Shown in pieces: positions 8,908 to 18,809 of a stretch of 64,000 nucleotides of DNA. Numbering within the stretch: the first letter of the stretch is position 1; each line of letters starts with the position of its first letter. The translations under genes were made by a program, and so were the position numbers. The notes under the pieces are model-generated. The model was not told where the DNA came from, did no database searches, and worked only from the letters and a program-made list of their open reading frames with translations. This DNA is from Halomontanus rarus (GTDB taxonomy: Archaea; Halobacteriota; Halobacteria; Halobacteriales; Natrialbaceae). The stretch is taken from the NCBI RefSeq assembly GCF_029338335.1, contig NZ_CP119796.1. One strand, written 5' to 3'.

Positions 8908-9509
8908 CGACCGAACCGCCGAGATCGGTTGTAAAACTCGCGGACCGCTCGCAGGAAGTCCCGCTTCCGGAAGTCGCGCCAGTTCACGTCGGTGAAGTAG
9001 AGTTCGGAGTAGACCGACTGCCAGATCATGAAGTCCGAGAGGCGCTCGGCACCGGTCTTGATCACCAGATCGGGTTCTGACGGGAAGACGAGGTGGCGCT
9101 CGACGTGTTCGTCGTCGATCTCGTCGGGTTCGAGGTCGCCGCTGGCGACGTCGTCGACGAGCGTCCGCACCGCGCTGGTAAACTCGTGTTTCCCGCCGAG
9201 TCCGATCCCGATCTGGATCGGCGCGTCCGCACGCGTTCGGTCGTCCGGTCCGCGAACCGCGACTTCGCGGGGGGCGTCGATCTCTTCGAGTTCCCGGCGC
9301 AACGTCGGCACCGCCGCCGCGTCGAGGACGCTCACGTACACCGTCACCCGGGTCGCGTACTCGAACGCCCAGTCGAAGAACTCGGTGAGCGTCTCGTAGG
9401 CGCCCTGCTCGAGCAGGTCGCGTTCGGTGATCACGAGTGCGACGTGGTCCGGCGGCGTCCCCTCGTGACGGCGAAGACGGAGGGCGAGATACCGTTCGTA
9501 CAGTCCCAC
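8904..9509 (-). CDS. cis-Prenyltransferase homologue lacking the DGN motif (NgBR-like partner)
   Basis: A 201-residue UppS-family protein starting at GTG 9509 (VGLYERYLALRLRRHEG). The line PDHVALVITERDLLEQGAYE occupies the place of the catalytic HVAVIQDGNRR, so the Asp-Gly-Asn motif and the next conserved residues are lost. The C-terminal half is well kept: DLVIKTGAERLSDFMIWQ, then SELYFTDVNWRDFRKRDFL, ending in NRSRRFGR. The terminal R-F-G is the RxG motif that in heteromeric enzymes is supplied by the non-catalytic subunit. No frameshift or stop is seen, so it is not a pseudogene. It likely pairs with the 7480-8463 product. Confidence 0.85.
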   Translation of the reverse strand: MGLYERYLALRLRRHEGTPPDHVALVITERDLLEQGAYETLTEFFDWAFEYATRVTVYVSVLDAAAVPTLRRELEEIDAPREVAVRGPDDRTRADAPIQIGIGLGGKHEFTSAVRTLVDDVASGDLEPDEIDDEHVERHLVFPSEPDLVIKTGAERLSDFMIWQSVYSELYFTDVNWRDFRKRDFLRAVREFYNRSRRFGR

Positions 9510-9726
9510 GGGTTCGGATTTTCCGTCCGGCGGCCTAACGGTTTCGGGTTCCGACTCGGGTTGTGGGTGACGACGAGCGCATCGCGAGGAAACTCCGTTC
9601 CCTTCGACGGGGCGACGACGACGGTAGATCGTCCCGGACACGACGCGACGCGCCTGATTGGTCCATCGACGAACACCGTAGGGAAAAGGGGAAGTTAAGT
9701 GACCCCCACAGAAAGGAACCGGTATC

Positions 9727-11058
9727 GTGACATCGACCGTCCGGCGAGCGGGGGCCTTTGCGATACTCTCGACGCTCTCACTCGTCGTCCCGCTGTTCGA
9801 TCCGGTGACCGCAGTCCCGGTCGCAGCAGCCGTCCTTCTGGCAGCCTTTGCCGTCACCGAGGGGCCGCTGTTCGATCTCTTCGCCTACCCCGACGACTAC
9901 GAGGACGGACGTCTCTACGGACTCATCACGTTCGTCCTCGCCGTAACCGCGCTCGGACTGGTCTCGGTTATGTCGTCGATGTCGACTGCGGTGTTCGTCG
10001 GGACGGTCGTCCTCGTCGGGTACGGGAACCTCGCCGCAGCGGTCACACGGCGGTGGACGGACAACCCCGCCAGCCACGCCGCCGCGTTCTGCGTCGGTGC
10101 CACTACCGCGGGGGTCGCCGGGTACGCGATCTCGCGGACGCTGACCGGCGACCCCGTAACCGACACGTTCCCGAAAATCGTCTTTCTCGCCGTCGCCGGT
10201 GCCCTCCTCGCCGCACTGCTTCGGGACATCCTCATCCTCTACGACGACCCGGTCGTAATGCTCGCAGTCGGGTTTCTCTGCTGGTTGCTCGCCGAACTCG
10301 TCCCCGGACTCGGCGCGACGGAGATCGCCGTCGCCACCGTCGTCACCGTCGCCGTCGGCTACCTCTCCTACGCTCTCGGTGCAGCCTCCGTCGCCGGCAT
10401 GCTCACCGGCATCCTGCTGGGACTCCTGACGATCGTCCTCGGCGGCTACAGCTGGTTCGCCGTCCTCATGTCCTTTTTCGCCATCGGCAGCCTCTCGACG
10501 AAGTTCCGCTACGACGAGAAGGTCGACCGCGGCGTCGCCCAGGAGAACGACGGCGCTCGGGGTAGTTCGAACGTCCTCGGCAACGCGGCCGTCGCCCTCG
10601 TGGCCGTCCTCGGCTACGCCGCGAGTGCCGCCGACCTCCCGCTCCTGAGCGAAGCGAATCCCGAACTGTTCCTGTTCGCGTTCGCCGGCTCGCTCGCGAC
10701 CGCCATGAGCGACACCCTCTCGAGCGAGGTCGGCGGCGTCTTCGATACACCCAGACTGATCACGACGCTCGAGCCCGTCGAACCCGGAACCGACGGCGGC
10801 GTCACCTGGCAGGGGGAGGTCGCCGGCCTGCTCGGTGCGAGCGTCGTTGCGGGACTTACTTACGCGGTGTTCCCGGACGTGGGGCTCGTCGGCGCGGCTA
10901 TCGTCGTCGCTGCCGGCTTCGTCGGCATGACCGTCGACAGTCTACTCGGGGCGACGATCGAGGGCACCGCCGTCGGCAATCAGGGCGTGAACTTTCTGGC
11001 CACGCTCTCGGGTGCGATTACCGGCGCACTCCTCGTTCTCGCGGTTGCTGTTCTGTAG
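9727..11058 (+). CDS. DUF92 family membrane protein
   Basis: A 443-residue multi-spanning protein with about ten hydrophobic segments. The C-terminal half carries the DUF92 hallmarks: SWFAVLMSFFAIGSLSTKFR, RGSSNVLGNAAVALVAVLGY, then SLATAMSDTLSSEVGGVF and ending GNQGVNFLATLSGAITGALL. The family (TIGR00297) is found in archaea, cyanobacteria and plants; a plant member (VTE6) phosphorylates phytyl phosphate. Placement beside polyprenyl synthase genes fits a polyprenol/phytol phosphate kinase role, but this is inference. The start is GTG 9727. Confidence 0.85.
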   Translation: MTSTVRRAGAFAILSTLSLVVPLFDPVTAVPVAAAVLLAAFAVTEGPLFDLFAYPDDYEDGRLYGLITFVLAVTALGLVSVMSSMSTAVFVGTVVLVGYGNLAAAVTRRWTDNPASHAAAFCVGATTAGVAGYAISRTLTGDPVTDTFPKIVFLAVAGALLAALLRDILILYDDPVVMLAVGFLCWLLAELVPGLGATEIAVATVVTVAVGYLSYALGAASVAGMLTGILLGLLTIVLGGYSWFAVLMSFFAIGSLSTKFRYDEKVDRGVAQENDGARGSSNVLGNAAVALVAVLGYAASAADLPLLSEANPELFLFAFAGSLATAMSDTLSSEVGGVFDTPRLITTLEPVEPGTDGGVTWQGEVAGLLGASVVAGLTYAVFPDVGLVGAAIVVAAGFVGMTVDSLLGATIEGTAVGNQGVNFLATLSGAITGALLVLAVAVL

Positions 11059-11165
11059 CGGTCCTCCGAACGTGACGCGGGGCGGAGACGCAGGCGGTTT
11101 GCTGTACCGATTTCCCGGAGAACCACAGGTCGGTCGCGGTCGCACCGGAACTGATTTACAGTACG

Positions 11166-12605
11166 TTACTCTGCCGGCGGCTCGTCCGCGATATCGTCGC
11201 TCGCGTGGATCCGAACGCCGGTCGGGCGCTTGGTGAACTGACCCAGCGACCGCGCGACGATCCGGTCGACCCCGCGATCGGCCGCCAGATCGAGCACCTG
11301 CTGACTGAGAATGTCGTCGAGAACGATCGTCGTCGGCACCTCATCGTCCGCGAACGCCTCGAGGGCCGAGGAGACGTCCCCGGCAGCCGTCTCCTCGACG
11401 ATGTCGTTTTCCTCGTCGAGGAAGCGAACGCGTTCGGTTCGCTCGTCGACGACCGCCGACGCGTGCTCGTAGACGGTACTCGGCCCGGCGTTCGCGTTGG
11501 CAGTACGTTCGGGTTCGGCATCGGCCTCGGTCCCGGGTCTAGATTCGGATTCGGGACCGAGATCGGTCTCGACCTCGAGTTCCTCGAGTGTCGCTCCGGC
11601 TGCATCGGACGGCTGTGCTCGAGATTCCGGTTGCGACTGCGACTGAGGCTGCGACTGCGCGTCCGATTCCGAGCCCGACGGTGTCGAACTGGCGGACGGA
11701 ACGGACGACGATGTAGACGAAGACGAAGACGAGGACGACGGTGGCGGTGCCGGCGTCGCACTCCCGTCGGTCGCCGCGATCGCTTCGCGTGGCACGTTCA
11801 CCCCGGAGACGGCGTCGTAGGGCGTCTTGTTACGTAACGCCGTGAAGAGTTGGTGGTGATCGAGATCCTCGACGGACGAGTCCGCGGGGGCGAAAGCCAC
11901 GTAATCGACGTCGCCGACCTGGGCCAGTTCCTCGAGAATGAGGTCGCCGCCGCGGTCCCCGTCGAGGAACGTGGTCACCGTCCGGCGGGTCGTCAACTCG
12001 ACGACGGCCTCGGGAATGTTCGTTCCTTCCACGGCGATGGCGTTCTTGATCCCGTACTTCAGAAGAGTGAGAACGTCCGCGCGACCCTCGACGACGATGA
12101 TCGCGTCGCTGTCGGCGACTCTGGGACCGGCCGGCAACCCCTCGTACTCCGTGATATCCTCGACGCGGACGTGCTGGCGGACCTCGGCGAGGATCTCCTC
12201 CGAGGACATGACCGTGTCGTCGAAGCCGGTCCGCAGGAGTTCCTTCGCCCGGTCGACGACCTGCTTGCGCTTTGCCGCGCGGACGTCTTCGATCTCGCTG
12301 ACCGAGAGCTCCGCCCGGCAGGGACCGACGCGCGTGATCGTCTCGAGGGAGGCCGCGAGCGTCGCGGTTTCGACCTTGTCGAGGCTGGTCGCGATCGTCA
12401 CGTCGCCGTGTGATTGTCCGTTCGTACTCGAGATTTCGACGTCGATCCGACCGACTTTCTGCGAGTGGCGCAGATCGCGAAGGTCGAGCTCGTCGCCGAG
12501 CAGCCCTTCGGTCTGACCGAAGATCGCGCCGACGACGTCACTCCGCTCGACCACCCCGTCGGCCGTGACGTCCGCGTGAATGAGATATTTCGATGTGTCT
12601 TCCAT
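11166..12605 (-). CDS. dnaG: Archaeal DnaG primase-like protein
   Basis: A 479-residue archaeal DnaG. The N-terminal half (MEDTSKYLIHADVTADGVVE) is the archaeal-specific region. The TOPRIM domain follows, with Glu173 in IIVVEGRADVLTLLKYGIKN and Asp215/Asp217 in TFLDGDRGGDLIL, then FAPADSSVEDLDHHQLFTAL. In archaea DnaG associates with the exosome and shows primer synthesis in vitro. A Ser/Gln/Glu-rich disordered linker of about 100 residues (starting around residue 285, with a run of eight Ser) separates it from a conserved C-terminal domain from about 400 (VPTTIVLDDILSQQVLDLAA). The start is ATG 12605. Confidence 0.95.
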   Translation of the reverse strand: MEDTSKYLIHADVTADGVVERSDVVGAIFGQTEGLLGDELDLRDLRHSQKVGRIDVEISSTNGQSHGDVTIATSLDKVETATLAASLETITRVGPCRAELSVSEIEDVRAAKRKQVVDRAKELLRTGFDDTVMSSEEILAEVRQHVRVEDITEYEGLPAGPRVADSDAIIVVEGRADVLTLLKYGIKNAIAVEGTNIPEAVVELTTRRTVTTFLDGDRGGDLILEELAQVGDVDYVAFAPADSSVEDLDHHQLFTALRNKTPYDAVSGVNVPREAIAATDGSATPAPPPSSSSSSSSTSSSVPSASSTPSGSESDAQSQPQSQSQPESRAQPSDAAGATLEELEVETDLGPESESRPGTEADAEPERTANANAGPSTVYEHASAVVDERTERVRFLDEENDIVEETAAGDVSSALEAFADDEVPTTIVLDDILSQQVLDLAADRGVDRIVARSLGQFTKRPTGVRIHASDDIADEPPAE

Positions 12606-12735
12606 GGGAGATCAGCCCCGGTCGGGGCTCGCTGCCGCGTGAGACGCGTCCAGCATCCGGTTAGCGTAAAATATGTTCGTGAACGGCAAATACCTGTTGA
12701 CCCGCGCGGGAGACTTCGCGAGCGCCGACTCCGAG

Positions 12736-13671
12736 TCAGTAGGAGCTTCGGTACCACCAGACGGTGACGACTGTGAGGACGAGAAGTCCGCCGAGGAAAA
12801 AGAGCAGTCCCGGCGGCAGCGTCGCGAGGAACGTGTCGCCGGCGTCGACGGCGTGGTCGGCCGCGGTCGTCACCGGTTCCGTCTCCGTTCCCGTCGGCGT
12901 CGGATCGTCGCCGCTGAAGTTGGTTCCGCCGTCGGCTTCCGGGGTTGGTTCGGCGGCGTCTTCGGCCTCGAGTGATTCCGATTCGGTTCGTTCGACGGTG
13001 ATGTCGGTGTCGCCTTCATCGTCAGTGCGCTCGGCGTCGAACGCCTCGCCGTCCGCGGCGTCTCCGTCGGCGCCGGCGTCGTCACCCTCGTCTCGAGTCG
13101 TCGACTCGTTGTACCCTTCGTTTCCGCTGGCGCCACCGTCCCCGTTGCCAGCAGCGCCGGCGCCGTTACCGTTCCCACCAGCAGCCTCGTCGTTACTGCC
13201 GAATCCGATCGAGGGTCGCCACTGGGCCGCGGAGAGTACGTTATCGAGCCCGTACTGGAGGAACAGACTCGCCCCGGCTAGCACCGCGACGCCGCCGAGA
13301 TATCGAGAGAGCGCGTCGCGAAGCTTGTCCGCACGAGATTTGTCGCTGGTGACGATCAACGGCCCGTCGGCCGTCGCGTAGACGCTCATCTCGTTCCCGC
13401 GTGAGGAGTACCAGGTGTCGACCACCTCGACCAGCCCGGCGTCCTCGAGGTTCTCGAGGTGATAGCGGACGTTCTGAATGGAGGAGTCGATCGACTCGGC
13501 GACGTCGCTGGGCGTGCCGGGTTCGTCGTTCAATCGAGAGTAGATCCGACGGGCCGTCGTCGACGAGAGCGCGCTGAACACCGCATCGGCGTCTTCGTCC
13601 TCGAGGTCGACGACTCGAGGTTGGCCCTCCGTGGCGGGGGTCTCCGAGCGGAGCGGGAACAGACGAGCCAT
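12736..13671 (-). CDS. Membrane-anchored ArsR-like winged-helix regulator
   Basis: A 311-residue protein. Residues about 25-105 form an ArsR-type winged helix (SSTTARRIYSRLNDEPGTPS, then SIDSSIQNVRYHLENLEDAG). One hydrophobic segment lies near 125-145 (YLGGVAVLAGASLFLQYGL) and a second at the C-terminus (GLLFFLGGLLVLTVVTVWWY). Between them is a long Gly/Asn/Asp/Glu-rich disordered loop, probably outside the cell. The layout suggests a one-component regulator that binds DNA while anchored to the membrane. Signal and targets are unknown. Confidence 0.8.
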   Translation of the reverse strand: MARLFPLRSETPATEGQPRVVDLEDEDADAVFSALSSTTARRIYSRLNDEPGTPSDVAESIDSSIQNVRYHLENLEDAGLVEVVDTWYSSRGNEMSVYATADGPLIVTSDKSRADKLRDALSRYLGGVAVLAGASLFLQYGLDNVLSAAQWRPSIGFGSNDEAAGGNGNGAGAAGNGDGGASGNEGYNESTTRDEGDDAGADGDAADGEAFDAERTDDEGDTDITVERTESESLEAEDAAEPTPEADGGTNFSGDDPTPTGTETEPVTTAADHAVDAGDTFLATLPPGLLFFLGGLLVLTVVTVWWYRSSY

Positions 13672-13843
13672 AGCAACTGCTTTCCAGTTCGTTTCCCGAC
13701 ACGTATACCCCTTTCTATACGTGAAATAGCTCTTTTACCTTGGAGGATCCGACCGAAAGCGGTCGTTTCGAGGGGCTCGTTCGGGAGGTCGGTCCGGTGC
13801 CGGAATAGAAAGGATTACGCACATCTGTTTGCTAGCCGCCCGC

Positions 13844-14176
13844 ATGGATCAGGGCCGAGACCGGAGTCGAGATCGGGACGAGAGACGGAACGGGGTTCGC
13901 GGACGGAACGGGAGTCAGACTGGCGTCCTCCGGTGGACCGGCGCGGCGGTCGTTCTCGTGGCGCTGGCGATTCCGTGGTTCCTGTGGGGGAACGACACCG
14001 TCGTCGCCGGGTTGCCGATCTGGCTGTGGTGGCACGTCGGCTGGATGGGGCTAGCCGCGGGCGGATTTTGGGTGTTCGCGACGCGAGCGTGGGGCGTGGG
14101 CATCGAGACGGGCAAGGGCGAGGGCACGATCGACGCCGGTGAACCCGCAGCCGACACCGGCGGTGAGCGCCGATGA
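13844..14176 (+). CDS. DUF3311 small subunit of sodium:solute symporter
   Basis: A 110-residue protein with a basic N-terminus and two membrane segments (WTGAAVVLVALAIPWFLWGN and LPIWLWWHVGWMGLAAGGFW), as in the DUF3311 family that accompanies SSS permeases. Its TGA overlaps the ATG of the permease (ATGA at 14173-14176), so the two are translationally coupled and likely form one transporter. ATG 13844 (MDQGRDRSRD) is preferred to a TTG 15 bases upstream. Confidence 0.85.
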   Translation: MDQGRDRSRDRDERRNGVRGRNGSQTGVLRWTGAAVVLVALAIPWFLWGNDTVVAGLPIWLWWHVGWMGLAAGGFWVFATRAWGVGIETGKGEGTIDAGEPAADTGGERR

Positions 14177-15735
14177 GCGTCGCTCTCCAGGTCGGGATCG
14201 TCGTCGGCTACCTCGTCATCGCGCTCCTCGTCGGCCTCTACGCCTACCGGCTGACCGACCGCAGCGCCGAGGACTTCTACCTGGCGAGTCGGACCCTCGG
14301 CACCGTCGTCTTGCTGTTTACGACCTTCGCCACGCTCCTCTCCGCGTTCACCTTCTTCGCCGGTCCGAACGTCGCCTACCTGTACGGCCCCGAGTGGATC
14401 CTCGTGATGGGGCTGATGGACGGCATCATCTTCGCGATCCTCTGGTACGTGATCGGCTACAAACAGTGGCTGCTCGGCCGCCAGTACGGCTACGTCACCG
14501 TCGGCGAGATGCTCGGCGACCGCTTCGGCTCGCGGCGGCTCCGCGGCCTCGTCGCCGGCGTGAGTCTGCTCTGGCTCTTCCCTTACGTCATGCTCCAGCA
14601 GGTCGGCGCGGGCACCGCGCTCGAGGCCTTAACCGAGGGCGCGATCTCCTACGGCGTCGGCGCGGGCCTCATCACCCTCTTCATGATCGCCTACGTCGTC
14701 CTCGCCGGGATGCGCGGCATCGCCTGGACCGACACGCTCCAGGGGGCGTTCATGCTCGTCACGACCTGGGTCGCGCTCCTGTGGGTGCTCGCTGCCATCG
14801 GCGGGCCGAGCGCGGCGACGGCGACGCTCCGGGAGACGGCGGCGACCGCCGAGTTCCTCTCGCTCGGCAGCGACTACTACACGCCCCAGTGGATGCTCTC
14901 GACGGCGATCACGATCGGCTTCGGGGTCGCGATGTTCCCGCAGGTCAACCAGCGCTTCTTCGCGGCAGGTTCGAAGACGGTCCTGAAACGGTCGTTCGTC
15001 CTCTGGCCGATCCTCTGCGTCCTCCTGTTCGTCCCCGCGTTCATGCTCGGCACGTGGGCGGCCGGCCTCGAGGCCGTCGAGTTCACCGGCGACGGCAACG
15101 TCCTCCCGTTGATCCTCGCCGAGTACACCCCGGCGTGGTTCGCCGCGCTCGTCATCGCCGGCGCGATGGCCGCGATGATGTCCTCCTCGGACTCGATGTT
15201 GCTCTCCGGGTCGTCGTACTTCACGCGGGACCTGTACCGTCCCTTCGTCGACGCCGACGCCTCGAGTCGCCGCGAGGACCTGATCGCCCGCGTCGGCGTC
15301 GTCGTCTTCGCCGTCGCGGCGTTCGTCGCCAGCCTGTTCAACCCCGCGACGCTGTTCGAGATCGGCGACGCGGCGTTCAGCGGCTTCGCACAGCTCGCGC
15401 TGCCACTGCTGATCGCCCTCTACTGGCGTCGGACCACCCGCGCGGGGATTACCGCCGGAATCGTCGGGAGTCAGGCGTTCTACCTCTCGAGCGTGTTCGT
15501 CGGCGCGATCGTCGGTGTCATCGAGTTCTTCGATCCCGTTCTCGGCGGACTGACACCGGTGCTGACGGCGCTCGTGACGACGGTGTTCTCGGGAGTCGTG
15601 GGCTGGACCCCCGGCATCGTCGGTATGGCCCTCGGACTCGTGCTCACGGTCGGCGTCTCGGCCGCCACCTCGCCCGCGGCGACCGAACGACGAGCGCGGT
15701 ACTTCGAGGGCGTCGGCGCCGAAGGCGGGGACTGA
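14173..15735 (+). CDS. Sodium:solute symporter (SSS family) permease
   Basis: A 520-residue polytopic permease with about 13 membrane segments. Family signs include RSAEDFYLASRTLGTVVLLF near residue 35 and MAAMMSSSDSMLLSGSSYFT near 335, where the paired serines belong to the second sodium site region of the LeuT fold. The relatives carry pantothenate, proline, carboxylates or sugars; the substrate here cannot be named. It overlaps the upstream DUF3311 gene by four bases. Function: Na+-coupled uptake across the cytoplasmic membrane. Confidence 0.92.
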   Translation: MSVALQVGIVVGYLVIALLVGLYAYRLTDRSAEDFYLASRTLGTVVLLFTTFATLLSAFTFFAGPNVAYLYGPEWILVMGLMDGIIFAILWYVIGYKQWLLGRQYGYVTVGEMLGDRFGSRRLRGLVAGVSLLWLFPYVMLQQVGAGTALEALTEGAISYGVGAGLITLFMIAYVVLAGMRGIAWTDTLQGAFMLVTTWVALLWVLAAIGGPSAATATLRETAATAEFLSLGSDYYTPQWMLSTAITIGFGVAMFPQVNQRFFAAGSKTVLKRSFVLWPILCVLLFVPAFMLGTWAAGLEAVEFTGDGNVLPLILAEYTPAWFAALVIAGAMAAMMSSSDSMLLSGSSYFTRDLYRPFVDADASSRREDLIARVGVVVFAVAAFVASLFNPATLFEIGDAAFSGFAQLALPLLIALYWRRTTRAGITAGIVGSQAFYLSSVFVGAIVGVIEFFDPVLGGLTPVLTALVTTVFSGVVGWTPGIVGMALGLVLTVGVSAATSPAATERRARYFEGVGAEGGD

Positions 15736-15814
15736 CAGTTTCGGTGACGGTACCCGCGACCGACCGCGACCGGAACCACCACACCAAAAGCCCCCGTCCG
15801 CGTACGTCCCGACG

Positions 15815-16618
15815 ATGGTCAGCGAGTTGCCGCAGTCGCTCGCCGACGAGTGGCGCGCGATCGGCACCGACACGGACGAAATGGAGTTCGGCGTCGCCAC
15901 CGTCGTCGCCGAGACGACGCTGTACGAACGCGAATCGACGCGACTCGAGCGGGCGGACCTCCGTCTCCGTTCCCGTACCGATCCCGAAGTCGACGAACCG
16001 GACGACGAAACTAACACGCGGAACGGCGGCGACATTCCGATCCGATCGCTGTTCGTCGTCGATCTCTCGTCGACCCCGTCGCTGTCGTCGGTGGGTCTCG
16101 CACCGACGGCGGTACTCGGGACCGCCGCCGAGAAGGCGACCGACCTGTTCGTCGGCCGACTCGAGGACGACGGGATCGTCGTCGCCGGCGGTGACGGTGA
16201 CGACCGGACCGCGAGCGAGTTCGACCGCGGCGACGGAACCGTCGGTCGGTGGTACACGCTGTCGGTTTCGTATCCGGTGGTGTCGGTCCACGCCGAGTCC
16301 GAAGCCGAAACGGAAACCGACACCGACGAACTCCACAATCCTCGAATCGACGCCGAGACCCACCTCGCGATCTGGCCGACCGACGACGCCTACCGCATGG
16401 CCGGCGGCACGGTGCCGCTACGGATCTCCGAAGACGCTCCCACCCCGATCACCGACGCGCTCGAGGTGGACCCCGGACGCGACCGGGAGGCGGTACTCGA
16501 GTTGGTCCGGACGGTGGGCCTCGAAGAGAAGGAGGACGCAACCGAGACTGAGACGAGTCGACCCGACGGTGACGAGCAGTCACCCGGCGAAGAAGATTCG
16601 GATTCGGGTTTGGGCTAA
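15815..16618 (+). CDS. Conserved haloarchaeal hypothetical protein
   Basis: A 267-residue acidic soluble protein starting MVSELPQSLADEWRAIGTDT. There are no membrane segments or recognisable catalytic motifs. A central hydrophobic patch (IPIRSLFVVDLSSTPSLSSV) and the segment THLAIWPTDDAYRMAGGTVP suggest an alpha-beta fold. Two Glu/Thr/Asp-rich repeats (near residues 150-175 and the last 30) look like slippage-derived insertions. It follows the symporter by 79 bases on the same strand. I do not recognise the family. Confidence 0.65.
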   Translation: MVSELPQSLADEWRAIGTDTDEMEFGVATVVAETTLYERESTRLERADLRLRSRTDPEVDEPDDETNTRNGGDIPIRSLFVVDLSSTPSLSSVGLAPTAVLGTAAEKATDLFVGRLEDDGIVVAGGDGDDRTASEFDRGDGTVGRWYTLSVSYPVVSVHAESEAETETDTDELHNPRIDAETHLAIWPTDDAYRMAGGTVPLRISEDAPTPITDALEVDPGRDREAVLELVRTVGLEEKEDATETETSRPDGDEQSPGEEDSDSGLG

Positions 16619-16770
16619 CGCCACGGGCGGATCACTCGAGAACCCGGATCCGAACCGAGTCGAGACGCTAACTGTTGTGCGAGCCGGACAACTGAACGGT
16701 TTCGAGGGCGAGATATCAGCACCTACCGGAGACCAACACCATTACGGCGGCTACCTCCCAATCTCGGTGC

Positions 16771-17727
<957 letters not shown>

Positions 17728-17813
17728 ATCGGGCCGAAGTACGAGTGCAAGTGTGAGTGTGAGGGAGAGGGAGAGTCCAAGCGTGAGTACGAGCGAATCC
17801 GAGGCGCCGATCG

Positions 17814-18809
17814 TCACACCAACCCGACGACCTGCAACAGGAAGTAGCCGCTCGCGAGGACGAACCCTCCGGTGAACGCGACGATCGAGACGGCGAAGGC
17901 CGCCGGGGCGGTCGGTCGACCCCGACGCAGGTCTCGAAAGGCGTGGGGCCGCAGGTTGTGGGTCTCGAAGACGTCGACGAACAGCCAGTAGCCGTCGCCT
18001 TCCACGAGCGGATTCAGGACGAACAGCAGGCGAAATAACTGGACGAGAATCAGCGTTCCTAGCAACCCGTGCTCGGGAGACGACACGAAGGCGGCCGCCA
18101 GTCCGAGCGTGATCGCGACGTCGACGGCGGGGCCGGCGAGACTGATCCAGATCCGGACGGTGCGCGGGCACCGCCAGGCGTCGTTCGTCCGAGTGACGAC
18201 CGCGGGAATGACGCCGTTCAACCGGTCGAGCCGGATCCGCGGCGTGAAGTACGGTCGGCTGGCGACGTAGTGGCCGAGTTCGTGGAGCAGCGTGACGACG
18301 ATAAAGAACGGACCGATCAGCACCGTTCCGGTGACCGACCCCGGCGGACGCCAGATGGCGGACCAGCGGGTCGCGATCAGCGCACACATCGCCACCGTCG
18401 CCGCTCCCAGAACCGCGAGTCTGGGCCACAGCCGGATGTCCGACGGCGGTTCGTACCGCGTGACCTCGCCACCCGCCTCGAGGTAGCCCTCGTCGGCGAG
18501 GAGATCGACCGCTCGCAGGACGTCCCGGCCGGCCGTCTCGGGGTCACGTTCGCCGCGGGCCAGCGCCAGCAGGGGGTCCAGAAACGCCGGTTCGATGCGT
18601 TTGTAGTCGCCGTCGTCGTTGCGAAGCCAGATCGTCTCGCCGGTTTCACCCCACGTGAATCCGAAGTCCCGTCTGAGGCGGGGACGACCGTCAGCAGATG
18701 ACTCCCGGTCGTTCTCGTTCTCACTCCCACTCCCACTCTCACCGGGGACTCGAGTCCGCGGGTCGGTCTCGGCGTCGCGGGCAGTTTCACTCGGCATCTC
18801 GTCGGTCAT
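17814..18809 (-). CDS. YydH-type membrane peptide zinc metalloprotease (M50) with PqqD-like N-terminus
   Basis: A 331-residue membrane protease. Residues about 43-115 (PRLRRDFGFTWGETGETIWL to LLADEGYLEAGGEV) resemble a PqqD/RRE-like winged helix that in RiPP systems binds leader peptides. Membrane segments follow. The zinc site is HELGH (176-180) and the third ligand is probably Asp272 in NPLVEGDGYWLF. The segment TNDAWRCPRTVRIWISLAGP is typical of the YydH-like peptide zinc metalloproteases encoded beside bacteriocin and RiPP precursors, more than of housekeeping site-2 proteases. The ATG overlaps the TGA of the ATP-grasp gene (ATGA). Likely role: removal of the leader and/or help with export of the modified peptide. 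Confidence 0.85.
   Translation of the reverse strand: MTDEMPSETARDAETDPRTRVPGESGSGSENENDRESSADGRPRLRRDFGFTWGETGETIWLRNDDGDYKRIEPAFLDPLLALARGERDPETAGRDVLRAVDLLADEGYLEAGGEVTRYEPPSDIRLWPRLAVLGAATVAMCALIATRWSAIWRPPGSVTGTVLIGPFFIVVTLLHELGHYVASRPYFTPRIRLDRLNGVIPAVVTRTNDAWRCPRTVRIWISLAGPAVDVAITLGLAAAFVSSPEHGLLGTLILVQLFRLLFVLNPLVEGDGYWLFVDVFETHNLRPHAFRDLRRGRPTAPAAFAVSIVAFTGGFVLASGYFLLQVVGLV

Noticed and set aside
8904..9509. Second uppS-like gene as a pseudogene
   Set aside because: The frame is intact and the C-terminal half is strongly conserved up to the RFG end, so a specialised partner subunit is more likely than decay.
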